Shown here one piece after another: positions 1 through 11,760 of a stretch of DNA of 64,000 nucleotides. The stretch's first letter is position 1. Each line of letters begins with the position of its first letter. A program made the position numbers and the translations under genes. This DNA is from Pelomonas sp. Root1217. GTDB lineage: Bacteria; Pseudomonadota; Gammaproteobacteria; Burkholderiales; Burkholderiaceae_C. The DNA lies in the NCBI RefSeq assembly GCF_001425705.1, contig NZ_LMDC01000001.1, positions 744,001-808,000 of the forward strand. Direction: 5' to 3'. The notes below the pieces were generated by a model that was not told the DNA's origin, did not search any database, and was given only the letters and a program-made list of their open reading frames with translations.

Positions 1-227
1 CGGCGCGCCAGGTGGCGGTTGCACGCGACGCCGGCCTGCTGGAGCCGTTGGCCGAGGGCCTGCTGCTGCAGGCCGGCAGGCTGCCGACGCCCGAGGCCCG
101 GCCGCTGCTGCTGGAGGCGGTGGAGCTGTCGCAGCGCCGCGGCTTTGCCGAGCTGCTGCGGCGCGCCGATGCAGCGCTGCAAGACCTGGCCGCGCCGGCC
201 GGGGCTGGCCTCAGCGCGGCCGGCTGA
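1..227 (+). CDS. C-terminal fragment of an unidentified protein
   Basis: The reading frame is open from the left edge of the window to a TGA at 225-227, so only the last ~75 residues are visible and the true start lies outside. The fragment is rich in Leu, Ala and Arg and looks like stacked amphipathic helices, as at the end of TPR-type or large multidomain regulators, but no catalytic or binding motif is visible. It converges with the next gene and the two 3' ends overlap by 17 bp. I do not recognise the family; no function is assigned. Confidence 0.5.
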   Translation, partial: ARQVAVARDAGLLEPLAEGLLLQAGRLPTPEARPLLLEAVELSQRRGFAELLRRADAALQDLAAPAGAGLSAAG

Positions 228-762
228 GCCGTCCGCGCCGCACCGCGAACAAGGCCAGGCCACCGAGCAGCAGGGCAGCGCTGGCCGGCTCGGGCACCGG
301 GGCCGCCACCAGATTGATCTGGAAGTAGGCGTCCGCGCCTGCGTGCAGGCCGCGCATGTCCACCTTCAGCTCGTGCGCGCCGAAGCTGACGCGCGAAGCG
401 TCCAGGCCGGAGATGTTGGTGGCGACCGTCACGCCCTGGATCGCCGTGTCATCGCCGTAGAGCGATGTGAACTGGAAGCGGTTCTGCTTGACGTCGAGGA
501 AGTCGGCCCCGCTGGCACCGTAGGAGAAGCGGATGGCGTTGTCGCTGATGTCCAGGCTCTGTGCCGACGACAGCACGCCGCAGTAGTTCGCACCGCCGGA
601 GCAGCTCAGCTCGGTGCCAGCGGTCACCATCACCTTGTCCAGCGTGTTTTCCGTCTGCGGCCCGTTGACCACGTGGTAATGCACGTTCACCGTCGAATCG
701 AGCAGGCCCGACGCGCTGGCCAAGGTCGGCAGCAGGGCGGCCGCTGCGAGCAACTTCATCAT
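211..762 (-). CDS. PEP-CTERM sorting domain protein
   Basis: Secreted 183-residue protein. An N-terminal signal peptide (Met-Met-Lys, then Leu/Ala-rich to about residue 18) is followed by a domain of ~135 residues with no recognised motif. The end is the classic PEP-CTERM tail: VPEPAS, a hydrophobic stretch (AALLLGGLALFAV) and a basic cluster (RRGRLSRPR). In this family the tail is processed by exosortase, usually in exopolysaccharide/biofilm-forming bacteria. The start at 762 is supported by GGAG about 6 nt upstream on the minus strand. No exosortase gene lies in this window, so sorting would depend on a distant locus. Confidence 0.85.
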   Translation of the reverse strand: MMKLLAAAALLPTLASASGLLDSTVNVHYHVVNGPQTENTLDKVMVTAGTELSCSGGANYCGVLSSAQSLDISDNAIRFSYGASGADFLDVKQNRFQFTSLYGDDTAIQGVTVATNISGLDASRVSFGAHELKVDMRGLHAGADAYFQINLVAAPVPEPASAALLLGGLALFAVRRGRLSRPR

Positions 763-823
763 GTGGGTCTCCAGGAGGAATGGGCGGCGCAGTCTAGGCA
801 GCCGCCCGGCCCCCTTCGGATCC

Positions 824-4279
<3,456 letters not shown>

Positions 4280-4282
4280 CGG

Positions 4283-4547
4283 GGGGCCTGTTGGCACTAC
4301 GGGAATCGGTGCGAGAGGGTCTGCGCGGATGCAGGGCTAGGCGTGCGGCGCCGCCTGGGCTCATGCCCAGGCCAGGCGCGCAACAACGCCATGCGCCCGC
4401 GCAGATCCTCTCCCGAAGGGTTGTCACTCAAAAACCCGCGCGCGGCGTTGCGAAGCCTCGCTGGGGACGACCCCAGCTTCGTTTCGCGCCTTGCTCGCGG
4501 GCTTTTGAGTGGCAACGCACCCGATCCCCGTAGTGCCAACAGGCCCC
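4283..4547. repeat. 265-bp three-armed palindromic element
   Basis: Non-coding stretch built from nested inverted repeats. Outer stem: 4283-4313 pairs with 4516-4547; the first 21 bp (4283-4303 with 4527-4547) are perfect, then there is one mismatch and one bulge. Arm A: 4313-4328 pairs with 4397-4412 (15 of 16), with an inner perfect hairpin at 4353-4372 (GCCTGGGC, loop TCAT). Arm B: 4420-4440 pairs with 4496-4516 (19 of 21, both mismatches G-U compatible), with an inner hairpin at 4460-4477 (GCTGGGG, loop ACGA). Folded, this is a three-way junction. The left outer arm ends 3 bp from the mfd ATG. It may be a MITE-like mobile remnant with terminal inverted repeats or a structured leader of mfd; no clear target-site duplication is visible. 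Confidence 0.8.
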
Positions 4548-4559
4548 ACAAACGACAAC

Positions 4560-4579
4560 AGCCCCGCAAAGGCGGGGCT
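4560..4579 (-). terminator. GC-rich hairpin, possible reverse-strand terminator
   Basis: AGCCCCGC, loop AAAG, GCGGGGCT forms a perfect 8-bp stem. Reading the minus strand, it is followed by a moderately T-rich stretch (TGTTGTCGTTTG), so termination would act on transcripts heading towards mfd. No minus-strand gene lies just upstream, so it could be an attenuator in a long mfd leader or a relic of lost gene order. The lack of a clean T-tract keeps confidence low. Confidence 0.4.
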
Positions 4580-4662
4580 CGGCCAAATTGTAGGGAAGCC
4601 ATGCCCTTTGGCTGTCAGCAGGTCTATGGCTAGCATCGCGCCACTTCGAAACTGGAGACCTC

Positions 4663-6423
4663 ATGCGTCGTCGCCTTGCCCTGAGCCTGCTTGTCGCCAG
4701 CCTGCCCGCCTGGGCCGCCCCTTCTGAGAGCGAACGCTTCCATCAGTGGTTGGATGCCCAGTGGGAACTGACGCTGCAGCGCCAGCCCATCCTCGCCACC
4801 TCGCTCGGCGACCCACGCTACAACGACCGCCTCGTCGACACCACGACCGCGGCTTACCGTGCCCAGGCCAAGCGCGAGTTGCAGGCACAGTTGAAGGACC
4901 TGGCCAGCTTCAGCAAAGCCAAGCTGGAATCCAAGGACCGCGTCTCCTACAGCATCCTCAAGCTCGACCTGGAGCAGAACCTGGCTGGCGAGCGCTTCCC
5001 GGACTGGATGCAGCCCATCAGCCAGATTGGCGGCTTGCCCAGCTTCCTGGCACAGATGGGTACGGGCCAATCCATCCAGCCCTTCAAGACGACCAAGGAC
5101 TACGACGACTGGCTCAAGCGCCTGGCGCTGGCGGTGCCCTTGTTCGACGGCAGCATCGCGAACATGCGTGATGGCCTGAAGGCCGGTGTGACCCAGCCGC
5201 GCGCGGTCATGGAAAAGGTGTTGCCGCAGTTGACGGCCCTGGCCGTGACCGACCCCGAGAAGAGCTTGTTCTGGGGGCCGATCAAGAACTTCCCCGAGGC
5301 TGTGCCCGCCGCCGACCGCGAGCGCATCACGGCCGAGATGCGCAAGCTGCTGTCGACGGGGGTGCTGCCCGCCTATGCCCGCCTGCTGGCTTTTGTGCGC
5401 GACGAGTACATGCCCAAGGCGCGCGCCAGCACGGGCTGGTCGGCCCTGCCCGACGGCAAGGCCTGGTATGCCCACCGTGTGCAGCAGTCCACGACGCTGA
5501 AGCTGACACCCGACCAGATCCATGCCATTGGCCTGAAGGAGGTCGCGCGCATCCTCGGCGAGATGGAGAGCGTGCGAAAGCAGGTCGGCTTCCAGGGCGA
5601 CCTGAAAGGCTTTTTCAAGTACCTGCAGGACGACCCCAGGTTCTACTTCAGCAAGCCCGAGGACCTGCTCAACGGCTACCGCGATCTGCAGAAGAAGATC
5701 AACGGCCTGACGCCCAAGCTCTTCGACATCCAGCCCAAGGCCGACTACGAGGTCAAGGAGGTCGAGGCCTTCCGCGCCGAGAGCGCGGCCGGCGCGTCCT
5801 ACCAGAACGGCACGACCGACGGCTCGCGGCCGGGCGTGTTCTACGTCAACACCTTCAACCTGAAGGCCCAGCCCATCTTCGGCATGGAGACCCTGTCCCT
5901 GCACGAAGCCTCGCCCGGCCACCATTTCCAGATATCCATCGCCCAGGAAGACACGACGCTGCCGGCCTTCCGACGCTTCGGCAGCAACTACACGGCTTAT
6001 GTGGAAGGCTGGGCGCTGTATTCGGAGAGCTTGGGCAAGGAGCTGGGCCTCTTCACCGACCCCTATCAGTGGTACGGCCGTCTGTCGGACGAGCAACTGC
6101 GCGCCATGCGCCTGGTGGTAGACACCGGCCTGCATGCCAAGGGCTGGACGCGGGAGCGGGCCATCAAGTTCATGCTGGACAACTCCTCCATGGCCGAGAG
6201 CGATGTCGTCTCCGAGGTCGAGCGTTACATCGTCTGGCCCGGCCAGGCGCTGGGCTACAAGATCGGCCAGCTGGAGATCACCAAGCTGCGTGCCGAGGCG
6301 ACCCAGGCGCTGGGCCCGAAGTTCGACGTCAAGGGCTTCCACCGCGTCGTGCTGACCGCCGGCCAGGTGCCGCTGCCGGTGCTGCGCGAGTTGGTCATGG
6401 AGTGGGTCGCCAAGCAGCGCTGA
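4663..6423 (+). CDS. Secreted DUF885 family protein (putative metallopeptidase)
   Basis: 586 residues, beginning with a signal peptide (RRRLALSLLVASLPAWA) that suggests export to the periplasm. The sequence matches the DUF885 family, which is related to zinc peptidases. Diagnostic features are LHEASPGHHFQ near residues 413-423 (a histidine/glutamate motif resembling a metal site), then YVEGWALYSESLGKELG about 30 residues later, and the conserved C-terminal WPGQALGYKIGQ segment. Substrate is unknown for most members; hydrolysis of peptides is inferred. The gene stands alone between mfd (divergent) and the dicarboxylate operon. The ATG at 4663 follows a weak purine-rich sequence (GGAGACCTC). 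Confidence 0.85.
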   Translation: MRRRLALSLLVASLPAWAAPSESERFHQWLDAQWELTLQRQPILATSLGDPRYNDRLVDTTTAAYRAQAKRELQAQLKDLASFSKAKLESKDRVSYSILKLDLEQNLAGERFPDWMQPISQIGGLPSFLAQMGTGQSIQPFKTTKDYDDWLKRLALAVPLFDGSIANMRDGLKAGVTQPRAVMEKVLPQLTALAVTDPEKSLFWGPIKNFPEAVPAADRERITAEMRKLLSTGVLPAYARLLAFVRDEYMPKARASTGWSALPDGKAWYAHRVQQSTTLKLTPDQIHAIGLKEVARILGEMESVRKQVGFQGDLKGFFKYLQDDPRFYFSKPEDLLNGYRDLQKKINGLTPKLFDIQPKADYEVKEVEAFRAESAAGASYQNGTTDGSRPGVFYVNTFNLKAQPIFGMETLSLHEASPGHHFQISIAQEDTTLPAFRRFGSNYTAYVEGWALYSESLGKELGLFTDPYQWYGRLSDEQLRAMRLVVDTGLHAKGWTRERAIKFMLDNSSMAESDVVSEVERYIVWPGQALGYKIGQLEITKLRAEATQALGPKFDVKGFHRVVLTAGQVPLPVLRELVMEWVAKQR

Positions 6424-6430
6424 GCGCGGC

Positions 6431-6484
6431 GGCGGATCTCCGCCGGCGGCGGCCGCATCGCGCCTTGCCTGGCGGAAATCCGCC
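6431..6484. promoter_or_regulatory. Two DctD-like upstream activator dyads
   Basis: Two near-identical palindromes, GGCGGATCTCCGCC (6431-6444) and GGCGGAAATCCGCC (6471-6484), have centres exactly 40 bp apart, roughly four helical turns. They lie about 56-110 bp upstream of the sigma-54 promoter at 6540, the usual range for an enhancer-binding protein. The second resembles the TGCGGAAATCCGCA-type core described for rhizobial DctD sites (from memory). The likely ligand is the DctD-type regulator encoded at 9752-11113. They could alternatively act as RNA hairpins after the upstream gene. Confidence 0.65.
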
Positions 6485-6539
6485 GAAACGGCGAGGGTGT
6501 TGATCGCGCGTCACCCTGGCGCATGGGCGTGCACGGTCT

Positions 6540-6555
6540 TGGCACGCAAGCTGCT
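6540..6555 (+). promoter_or_regulatory. Sigma-54 (RpoN) promoter
   Basis: TGGCACG, 4-nt spacer, CTGCT: the -24 element is a perfect TGGCACG and the invariant GG (6541-6542) and GC (6553-6554) are separated by exactly 10 nt, as RpoN requires. The predicted start is near 6566, 25 nt ahead of the transporter ATG. It drives the transporter and probably dctB-dctD, whose product carries the sigma-54-contacting GAYTGA loop. Confidence 0.8.
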
Positions 6556-6590
6556 CAACCTGGGGCACACAACCTCAGGAGACAAGCCCC

Positions 6591-7940
6591 ATGTCAGCGA
6601 TCTATCCCCCGGCCTCGGCCGCTGCGCCCGCTTCGGCGGCGGCGCCCGACCGCATCGAATTCAGCCGCCTGAAGGCCATCCTCGTCGGCTCCCTGGGCAA
6701 CCTCGTCGAGTGGTACGACTTCTACTGCTACGCGGCCTTCTCGCTCTACTTCTCGTCGTCCTTCTTCCCCTCCAGCGACCCGGTTGCTCAGTCGATGTCG
6801 ACGGCGGCCATCTTCGCTCTGGGCTTCTTCATCCGGCCCGTCGGCGGCCTGCTGTTCGGCTACATCGGCGATCGTCACGGCCGGCGCCTGGCGCTGATGG
6901 CCTCGGTGCTGCTGATGTGCGGCGGCTCGCTGCTGATCGCCTGCTCGCCCTCCTATGCCGCCGTCGGCGTCTGGGCACCGGCCATCCTGCTGTTTGCGCG
7001 CCTGCTGCAGGGCCTGAGCCTGGGTGGTGAGTACGGTTCCAGCGCCACCTATCTGTCGGAGATGGCGACGTCCAAGCACCGCGGCTTCTATGCCAGCTTC
7101 CAGTACGTGACGCTGATCGGTGGCCAGCTGACGGCGCTCGTCGTGCTGCTGGTGCTGCAGAACTTCGTGCTCGACGCCGCCCAGCTCAAGGCCTGGGGCT
7201 GGCGCATTCCCTTCTTCATCGGCGCGCTGCTGGCCATCGTCGCGCTGATCATGCGGTCCGACCTGCCGGAGACGCAGGCCTTCAAGGCCGAGAAGCAGCG
7301 CAACCAGGACCGCATGGGCGGCTTCAAGCTGCTGCTGCAGCACCCGCGTGAATGCCTCATCGTCATCGGCCTGACCATGGGCGGCACGCTGGCCTTTTAT
7401 GTCTACACGACCTATATGCAGAAGTTCCTGAAGCTGTCGGTGGGCCTGACGGACGCGCAGACCACGGCCGTCTCCGCCGCCAGCCTCGTGTTTGCGGCGC
7501 TCCTGCAGCCCCTGTACGGCGCGCTGTCGGATCGCATCGGCCGCAAGCCGCTGCTGCTGGGCTTTGCCGTGCTGGGCACGATCTTCACGGTGCCGCTGTT
7601 GACCGCGCTGCGCCACGCGCAAGGGCCGTATGAAGCCTTTGGCCTGATCGCCTGCGCCTGGCTCATCGTCAGCGGCTACACGTCCATCAATGCGGTCGTA
7701 AAGGCCGAACTCTTCCCCGCTTCGATCCGCGCCACCGGTGTCGGCGTGCCCTATGCCATCGCCGTGTCGGTCTTCGGCGGCACCGCCGAGTACATCGCGC
7801 TGTGGTTCAAGCAGCAGGGCATGGAGAGCGGCTTCTATTGGTACGCTACTGCGGTGATCGCCTGCTCGCTGCTCGTCTACCTGTTGATGCGTGACACGCG
7901 CCGGCATTCGCGAATTGATGCCGAGTCTGTTCATCACTGA
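6591..7940 (+). CDS. MHS-family MFS transporter (alpha-ketoglutarate/dicarboxylate permease-like)
   Basis: 449-residue inner-membrane symporter of the metabolite:H+ symporter subgroup of the major facilitator superfamily. The N-terminal signature LVGSLGNLVEWYDFYCYA and loop motif A-like GYIGDRHGRR are typical, as is LLQGLSLGGEYG in the fourth or fifth helix. About twelve hydrophobic segments are visible. KgtP (alpha-ketoglutarate) and related carriers are the closest family. The two-component system immediately downstream is of the DctB/DctD (or MifS/MifR) type, which senses C4/C5 dicarboxylates, supporting a dicarboxylate substrate; the exact one is not determined. An AGGAG lies 8 nt before the ATG (6575-6579 region). 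Confidence 0.88.
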   Translation: MSAIYPPASAAAPASAAAPDRIEFSRLKAILVGSLGNLVEWYDFYCYAAFSLYFSSSFFPSSDPVAQSMSTAAIFALGFFIRPVGGLLFGYIGDRHGRRLALMASVLLMCGGSLLIACSPSYAAVGVWAPAILLFARLLQGLSLGGEYGSSATYLSEMATSKHRGFYASFQYVTLIGGQLTALVVLLVLQNFVLDAAQLKAWGWRIPFFIGALLAIVALIMRSDLPETQAFKAEKQRNQDRMGGFKLLLQHPRECLIVIGLTMGGTLAFYVYTTYMQKFLKLSVGLTDAQTTAVSAASLVFAALLQPLYGALSDRIGRKPLLLGFAVLGTIFTVPLLTALRHAQGPYEAFGLIACAWLIVSGYTSINAVVKAELFPASIRATGVGVPYAIAVSVFGGTAEYIALWFKQQGMESGFYWYATAVIACSLLVYLLMRDTRRHSRIDAESVHH

Positions 7941-7953
7941 CCACCCGAAGAAG

Positions 7954-9765
7954 ATGCCCCGCTGGCAACGCAGCTTCGCGCTGCTGCTGGCGGTGGTGCT
8001 GGGCGGCGCCGCGGTGGCCTACGCCGCATGGCGGCTGTCACTGGACCTGGCCCTGGCACAGACCCGCGACGATGCCCAGCGCCATCTGCGCTTTGTCGCC
8101 CACGAGCTGACCGGTGCGCTGGACAAGTACGAGGCCGTGCCGCAGGTGCTGGCCCGCCACCCCGCGCTGGCCGGCCTGCTGGCCGAGCCGGCGTCCAAGA
8201 CGCAGCAGGCCGCTGTGAACGCCCTGCTCGAAGGCGTGGCCCACGATGCCGCGGCGGCGGCCATCTTCCTCATCGACGCGCGGGGCCTGACGCTGGCCTC
8301 CAGCAACTGGCGTGAGCCGCAGACCTTCGTCGGCCAGAACTACGCCTACCGGCCCTATTTCCGTGACGCGATGGCGAGCGGCGGCGGCCACTTCTATGCG
8401 CGCGGCTCCACGACCGGCACGCCAGGCTATTTCATCGCTCATCGGCTGGCTGGTGCGACTGCAGGTGTCGTCGTACTCAAGGTGTCGCTCGACGAGATGG
8501 AGGCCAACTGGGCCCGCAGCGCTGGCGAGCTGATGCTGGCCGATGCGCGCGGTGTAGTCTTCCTGGCCAGCCGGCCGGAGTGGAAGTACCGCACGCTGCA
8601 GCCGCTGTCCGATGCCACGCGCAAAGAGCTGCATGACACCCAGCAATACGGCGACCTGCCGCTGCCCGCGCTGGCGCGCGAGCCCTCGCGGACATCGACC
8701 GAGCTGCGCATCGAGCGCATCGCCACTGCGGCGAAGAAGCTGCGCGCCCTCGTCACCGAACAATCCGTCCAGGGTCGTGGCTGGACGCTGCTGTCTTTCA
8801 CCGAGATCCGCGGCGCCGAGCAGATCGCCACCGGCCGTGCCTGGGCTGCCGCCTTGGGCTGGGTATCGCTGTTGCTGACCTTGGCCTACCTGCAGCTGCG
8901 CCGCCGTCGCGCCCGCGAGCGCCTGGCCGCGCAGGGCGAGTTGCGCGCCGCTTACGACAGCCTGGAGACGCGCATTGCCGAGCGCACCCGCGAGCTGCAG
9001 GCTCGGGTGGACGAACTGCACCGTACCGAACAGACGCTGCGTGCCACGCAGGACGACCTCGTGCAGGCCGGCAAGCTCGCCGTGCTGGGCCAGATGGCCG
9101 CCAGCATCACGCACGAGATCAACCAGCCGCTGGCGGCGCTGCGGGCGCTGAACGACAACGCCCGCGTCTTCCTCGAACGCGGCATGCAGGCCGACGCCGA
9201 GACCAATCTGCAGTCCATCGACAGCCTGACCCAGCGCATCGCTGCCATCGTTGGCCAGCTCAAGGGCTTTGCCCGCCGCGACGAGTTGCGCGTGCAGCCG
9301 GTGGTGGTGGCGGAAGCCTTCCAAGCAGCGGTGGCCCTGGTCAGCGCCGAGGCGCGCCGCCAGCGCGTCAGGCTTGATTGCCTGCCCGTGCCCGAAGGCC
9401 TGGCCGTGCTGGGCCAGCAGGTGCGTATCGAGCAGGTGCTCGTCAACCTGCTGCGCAACGGCATCGACGCCAGCGCCGAGAAGGGCGGCGGCACGGTCAC
9501 GCTGCAGGCCGAGGTCGATGCCAGCCAGGCGCTGCTGCGCGTGAGCGACGACGGCCCCGGGCTGAGCGACGATGTGCAGGCGCGCCTCTTCGAGCCTTTC
9601 TTCACGACCAAGCGCCGCGGTGACGGCCTCGGGCTGGGCCTGTCCATCTCGGCTTCCATCGCCAACGCGCTGGGTGGCTCGCTGCAGGGCGGCAATCGAC
9701 CCGAGGGTGGGGCGCAGTTCATCCTCAGGCTGCCCATCACACAATCCCCGCATGGCCGCGCCTGA
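7954..9765 (+). CDS. DctB-type sensor histidine kinase
   Basis: Membrane sensor kinase of ~603 residues. TM1 is near residues 10-27, followed by a periplasmic double-PAS/Cache-like sensor (about 30-285), TM2 (GWVSLLLTLAYL, about 300), a coiled-coil linker, the H-box ITHEINQPLAAL with phospho-accepting His at about residue 387, and N and G boxes (DDGPGLS, GLGLGLS). The layout is that of DctB/MifS kinases for C4- and C5-dicarboxylates. The start is uncertain: ATG at 7954 lies 13 nt after the transporter stop with a weak GAAGAAG ahead of it; ATG 7918 or GTG 7891 would overlap the transporter. It overlaps the regulator gene by 14 bp, suggesting coupled translation. Confidence 0.9.
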   Translation: MPRWQRSFALLLAVVLGGAAVAYAAWRLSLDLALAQTRDDAQRHLRFVAHELTGALDKYEAVPQVLARHPALAGLLAEPASKTQQAAVNALLEGVAHDAAAAAIFLIDARGLTLASSNWREPQTFVGQNYAYRPYFRDAMASGGGHFYARGSTTGTPGYFIAHRLAGATAGVVVLKVSLDEMEANWARSAGELMLADARGVVFLASRPEWKYRTLQPLSDATRKELHDTQQYGDLPLPALAREPSRTSTELRIERIATAAKKLRALVTEQSVQGRGWTLLSFTEIRGAEQIATGRAWAAALGWVSLLLTLAYLQLRRRRARERLAAQGELRAAYDSLETRIAERTRELQARVDELHRTEQTLRATQDDLVQAGKLAVLGQMAASITHEINQPLAALRALNDNARVFLERGMQADAETNLQSIDSLTQRIAAIVGQLKGFARRDELRVQPVVVAEAFQAAVALVSAEARRQRVRLDCLPVPEGLAVLGQQVRIEQVLVNLLRNGIDASAEKGGGTVTLQAEVDASQALLRVSDDGPGLSDDVQARLFEPFFTTKRRGDGLGLGLSISASIANALGGSLQGGNRPEGGAQFILRLPITQSPHGRA

Positions 9766-11113
9766 ACCTACCGATGTGCTGCTCGTCGAAGACGACGAGC
9801 AGGTGCGCCTGGCCACGGCCCAGAGCCTGCGCCTGGCCGACCTGCGGTGTCACGGCGTGGAGTCCGCCGAGGCGGCGCACGCCTGGCTGCAGCCGGGCTT
9901 TGCTGGCATCGTCGTCTGCGACGTGCAACTGCCCGGCGACAGCGGCCTGGCGCTGCTGCATGCGCTGCGCGCCCGGGACCCCGAGCTGCCCGTCATCCTC
10001 GTGACCGGCCACGGCGACATCGGCATGGCGGTCGAAGCCATGCACGATGGCGCCTGGGACTTCATCGAGAAGCCCTTCTCGGCCGAGCACCTCGTCGAGG
10101 TCGTGCGCCGCGCGCTGGCGCAGCGCCGGCTGGTGCTGGAGAACCGGCGGCTGAAGGCCCAGCTGGCCGGCGGGCCGGCCGACGGCCTGCTCGGTGCCAG
10201 TGCCGCGATGGAGCAGCTGCGCACGCTGATCGCCACGCTGGGCCCGGCACGCGTGGATGTGCTCATCTACGGCGAGACGGGTACCGGCAAGGAGGTCGTC
10301 GCCCGCGCGCTGCATGCGGTCAGCGGGGCGAGCGGCGCCTTCGTCGCCATCAACTGCGGCGCCCTGCCCGAAAGCGTGTTCGAGTCCGAGATCTTCGGCG
10401 CCGAAGCCGGTGCCTACACGGGCGCAGCCAGGCGCCGCATCGGCAAGCTGGAGTTCGCGGGTGACGGTACCGTCTTCCTCGACGAGATCGAGTCCATGCC
10501 CATGGCCCTGCAGGTCAAGATGCTGCGGGTGCTGCAGGAGCGCAGCGTCGAGCGCCTGGGCGCCAACACGGCCGTGCCACTGGCCTGCCGCGTCGTCGCG
10601 GCCACCAAGGTGGACCTGCTGGAGCTGGCCAGGGAAGGGCGTTTTCGCGAGGACCTGTTCTACCGCCTGGACGTGGCCACCATCGCGCTGCCGCCGCTGC
10701 GCCGGCGCCGCGAGGACATCCCGCTGCTGTTGAGCCACTTCTGTGTCCAGGCTGGCGAGCGCCTGCAGCGGCCGGTGCCGGCGTGGAGCGCCGGCCAGGT
10801 GGCGGCTTGGGCAGCGCGCGACTGGCCCGGCAATGTGCGCGAGCTGCGCAACTTTGCCGAGCGCTGGGTGCTCGGTCTGGTCAGCGAAGCCACACCGCCC
10901 AGGCTGCCGACGCCCAATGAGCCGGCCGCCCTGCCGCAGGCGCCGCTGGACGAGGCGCTGGCTTCTGTTGAGCGGCAGTGGATCGTGCAGGCCTTGCAGG
11001 AGTGCGGCGGCAATATCGCCAAGGCCGGCGAACGCCTGGGCCTGGCGCGCAAGACCCTGCACGACCGCATCCGCCGCCTCGGTCTGGACGCCGACGCCTA
11101 TCGCTCGAGCTGA
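9752..11113 (+). CDS. DctD-type sigma-54-dependent response regulator
   Basis: 453 residues. Receiver domain with acidic pocket EDD (14-15) and phosphorylated Asp57 (CDVQLPG); AAA+ domain with Walker A GETGTGKE and the RpoN-contacting loop GAYTGA near residue 220; and a Fis-type helix-turn-helix at the C terminus (GGNIAKAGERLGLARKTLHDRI). This is a complete, apparently functional enhancer-binding protein. Together with the upstream kinase it should activate the transporter promoter at 6540-6555. The start ATG at 9752 lies inside the end of the kinase gene; a longer same-frame extension upstream is only the shadow of the kinase. Confidence 0.92.
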   Translation: MAAPEPTDVLLVEDDEQVRLATAQSLRLADLRCHGVESAEAAHAWLQPGFAGIVVCDVQLPGDSGLALLHALRARDPELPVILVTGHGDIGMAVEAMHDGAWDFIEKPFSAEHLVEVVRRALAQRRLVLENRRLKAQLAGGPADGLLGASAAMEQLRTLIATLGPARVDVLIYGETGTGKEVVARALHAVSGASGAFVAINCGALPESVFESEIFGAEAGAYTGAARRRIGKLEFAGDGTVFLDEIESMPMALQVKMLRVLQERSVERLGANTAVPLACRVVAATKVDLLELAREGRFREDLFYRLDVATIALPPLRRRREDIPLLLSHFCVQAGERLQRPVPAWSAGQVAAWAARDWPGNVRELRNFAERWVLGLVSEATPPRLPTPNEPAALPQAPLDEALASVERQWIVQALQECGGNIAKAGERLGLARKTLHDRIRRLGLDADAYRSS

Positions 11114-11232
11114 GACGCCGCCTGTCGCCGCCGGCTGCAGACTGTCGCGACCGTTGGTCGGTGCGTCGCCCGAGCCCGGCGCCTGGCGTTTCCGGACGAT
11201 AGGCTGCCGCGCATTCCATCAAGGAGATCGTG

Positions 11233-11754
11233 ATGAGCCAAGGGAATTTGCGCCGCCGCGCCGCCGGCCTGTTGATGGCCTGCCTGATGACGTCATCCGC
11301 GTGGGCGGGTGACGACAAGGGTTTCAGCATTGGGCTGCAGGGCAGCGCACATGCCACGCTGGCCGACGTCGGCCTGCCTGGCTACCCGGGCGCCACGCTC
11401 TCCGGCGAAAGCCACGGCGACACGCCTGCCGCATCGCTGGGCGCCTGGGCCGGTTCCTTCGGCCTGCGCATCAACGTCATGAAGTTCCAGGTTGCCGACT
11501 CGCCGGTCCGCGTCGCCACCTTCTACGCCAAGGCATTGGGCAGGCATGGTGCGGTGCTGGATTGCCGCGAGCCGGCCGCCCGCGTGAAGCCGCCCAAGGA
11601 TTCGGACACGCTCGCCTGCGAGGAGGGTGTGCCTCCGGCCGGCGAGTACGAGTTCCGCGCCGGCACCGCCAAGCAGTTCCGCGTCGTGCACATCAGCCCG
11701 CACGGCGATGGCGGTGCCCGCTTCGAGATGGCGCGCATCGCTTTGGGCAATTAG
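11233..11754 (+). CDS. Secreted hypothetical protein
   Basis: 173 residues with a clear signal peptide (RRRAAGLLMACLMTSSAWA, cleavage about residue 25). The mature part is small and soluble-looking, contains two Cys (in LDCREPA and LACEEG) that could form a disulphide, and resembles periplasmic proteins of unknown role; I do not recognise a named domain. The start is set by a perfect AAGGAG at 11221-11226, 6 nt before ATG 11233 (a GTG directly before it is less well spaced). It converges on the chalcone-isomerase-like gene with 6 bp between stops. Confidence 0.75.
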   Translation: MSQGNLRRRAAGLLMACLMTSSAWAGDDKGFSIGLQGSAHATLADVGLPGYPGATLSGESHGDTPAASLGAWAGSFGLRINVMKFQVADSPVRVATFYAKALGRHGAVLDCREPAARVKPPKDSDTLACEEGVPPAGEYEFRAGTAKQFRVVHISPHGDGGARFEMARIALGN

Positions 11755-11760
11755 GGCCTG

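Noticed and set aside
4297..4636. Several 70-100 codon frames inside the palindromic element
   Set aside because: They mirror each other because of the inverted repeats, and none has a ribosome site or family match.
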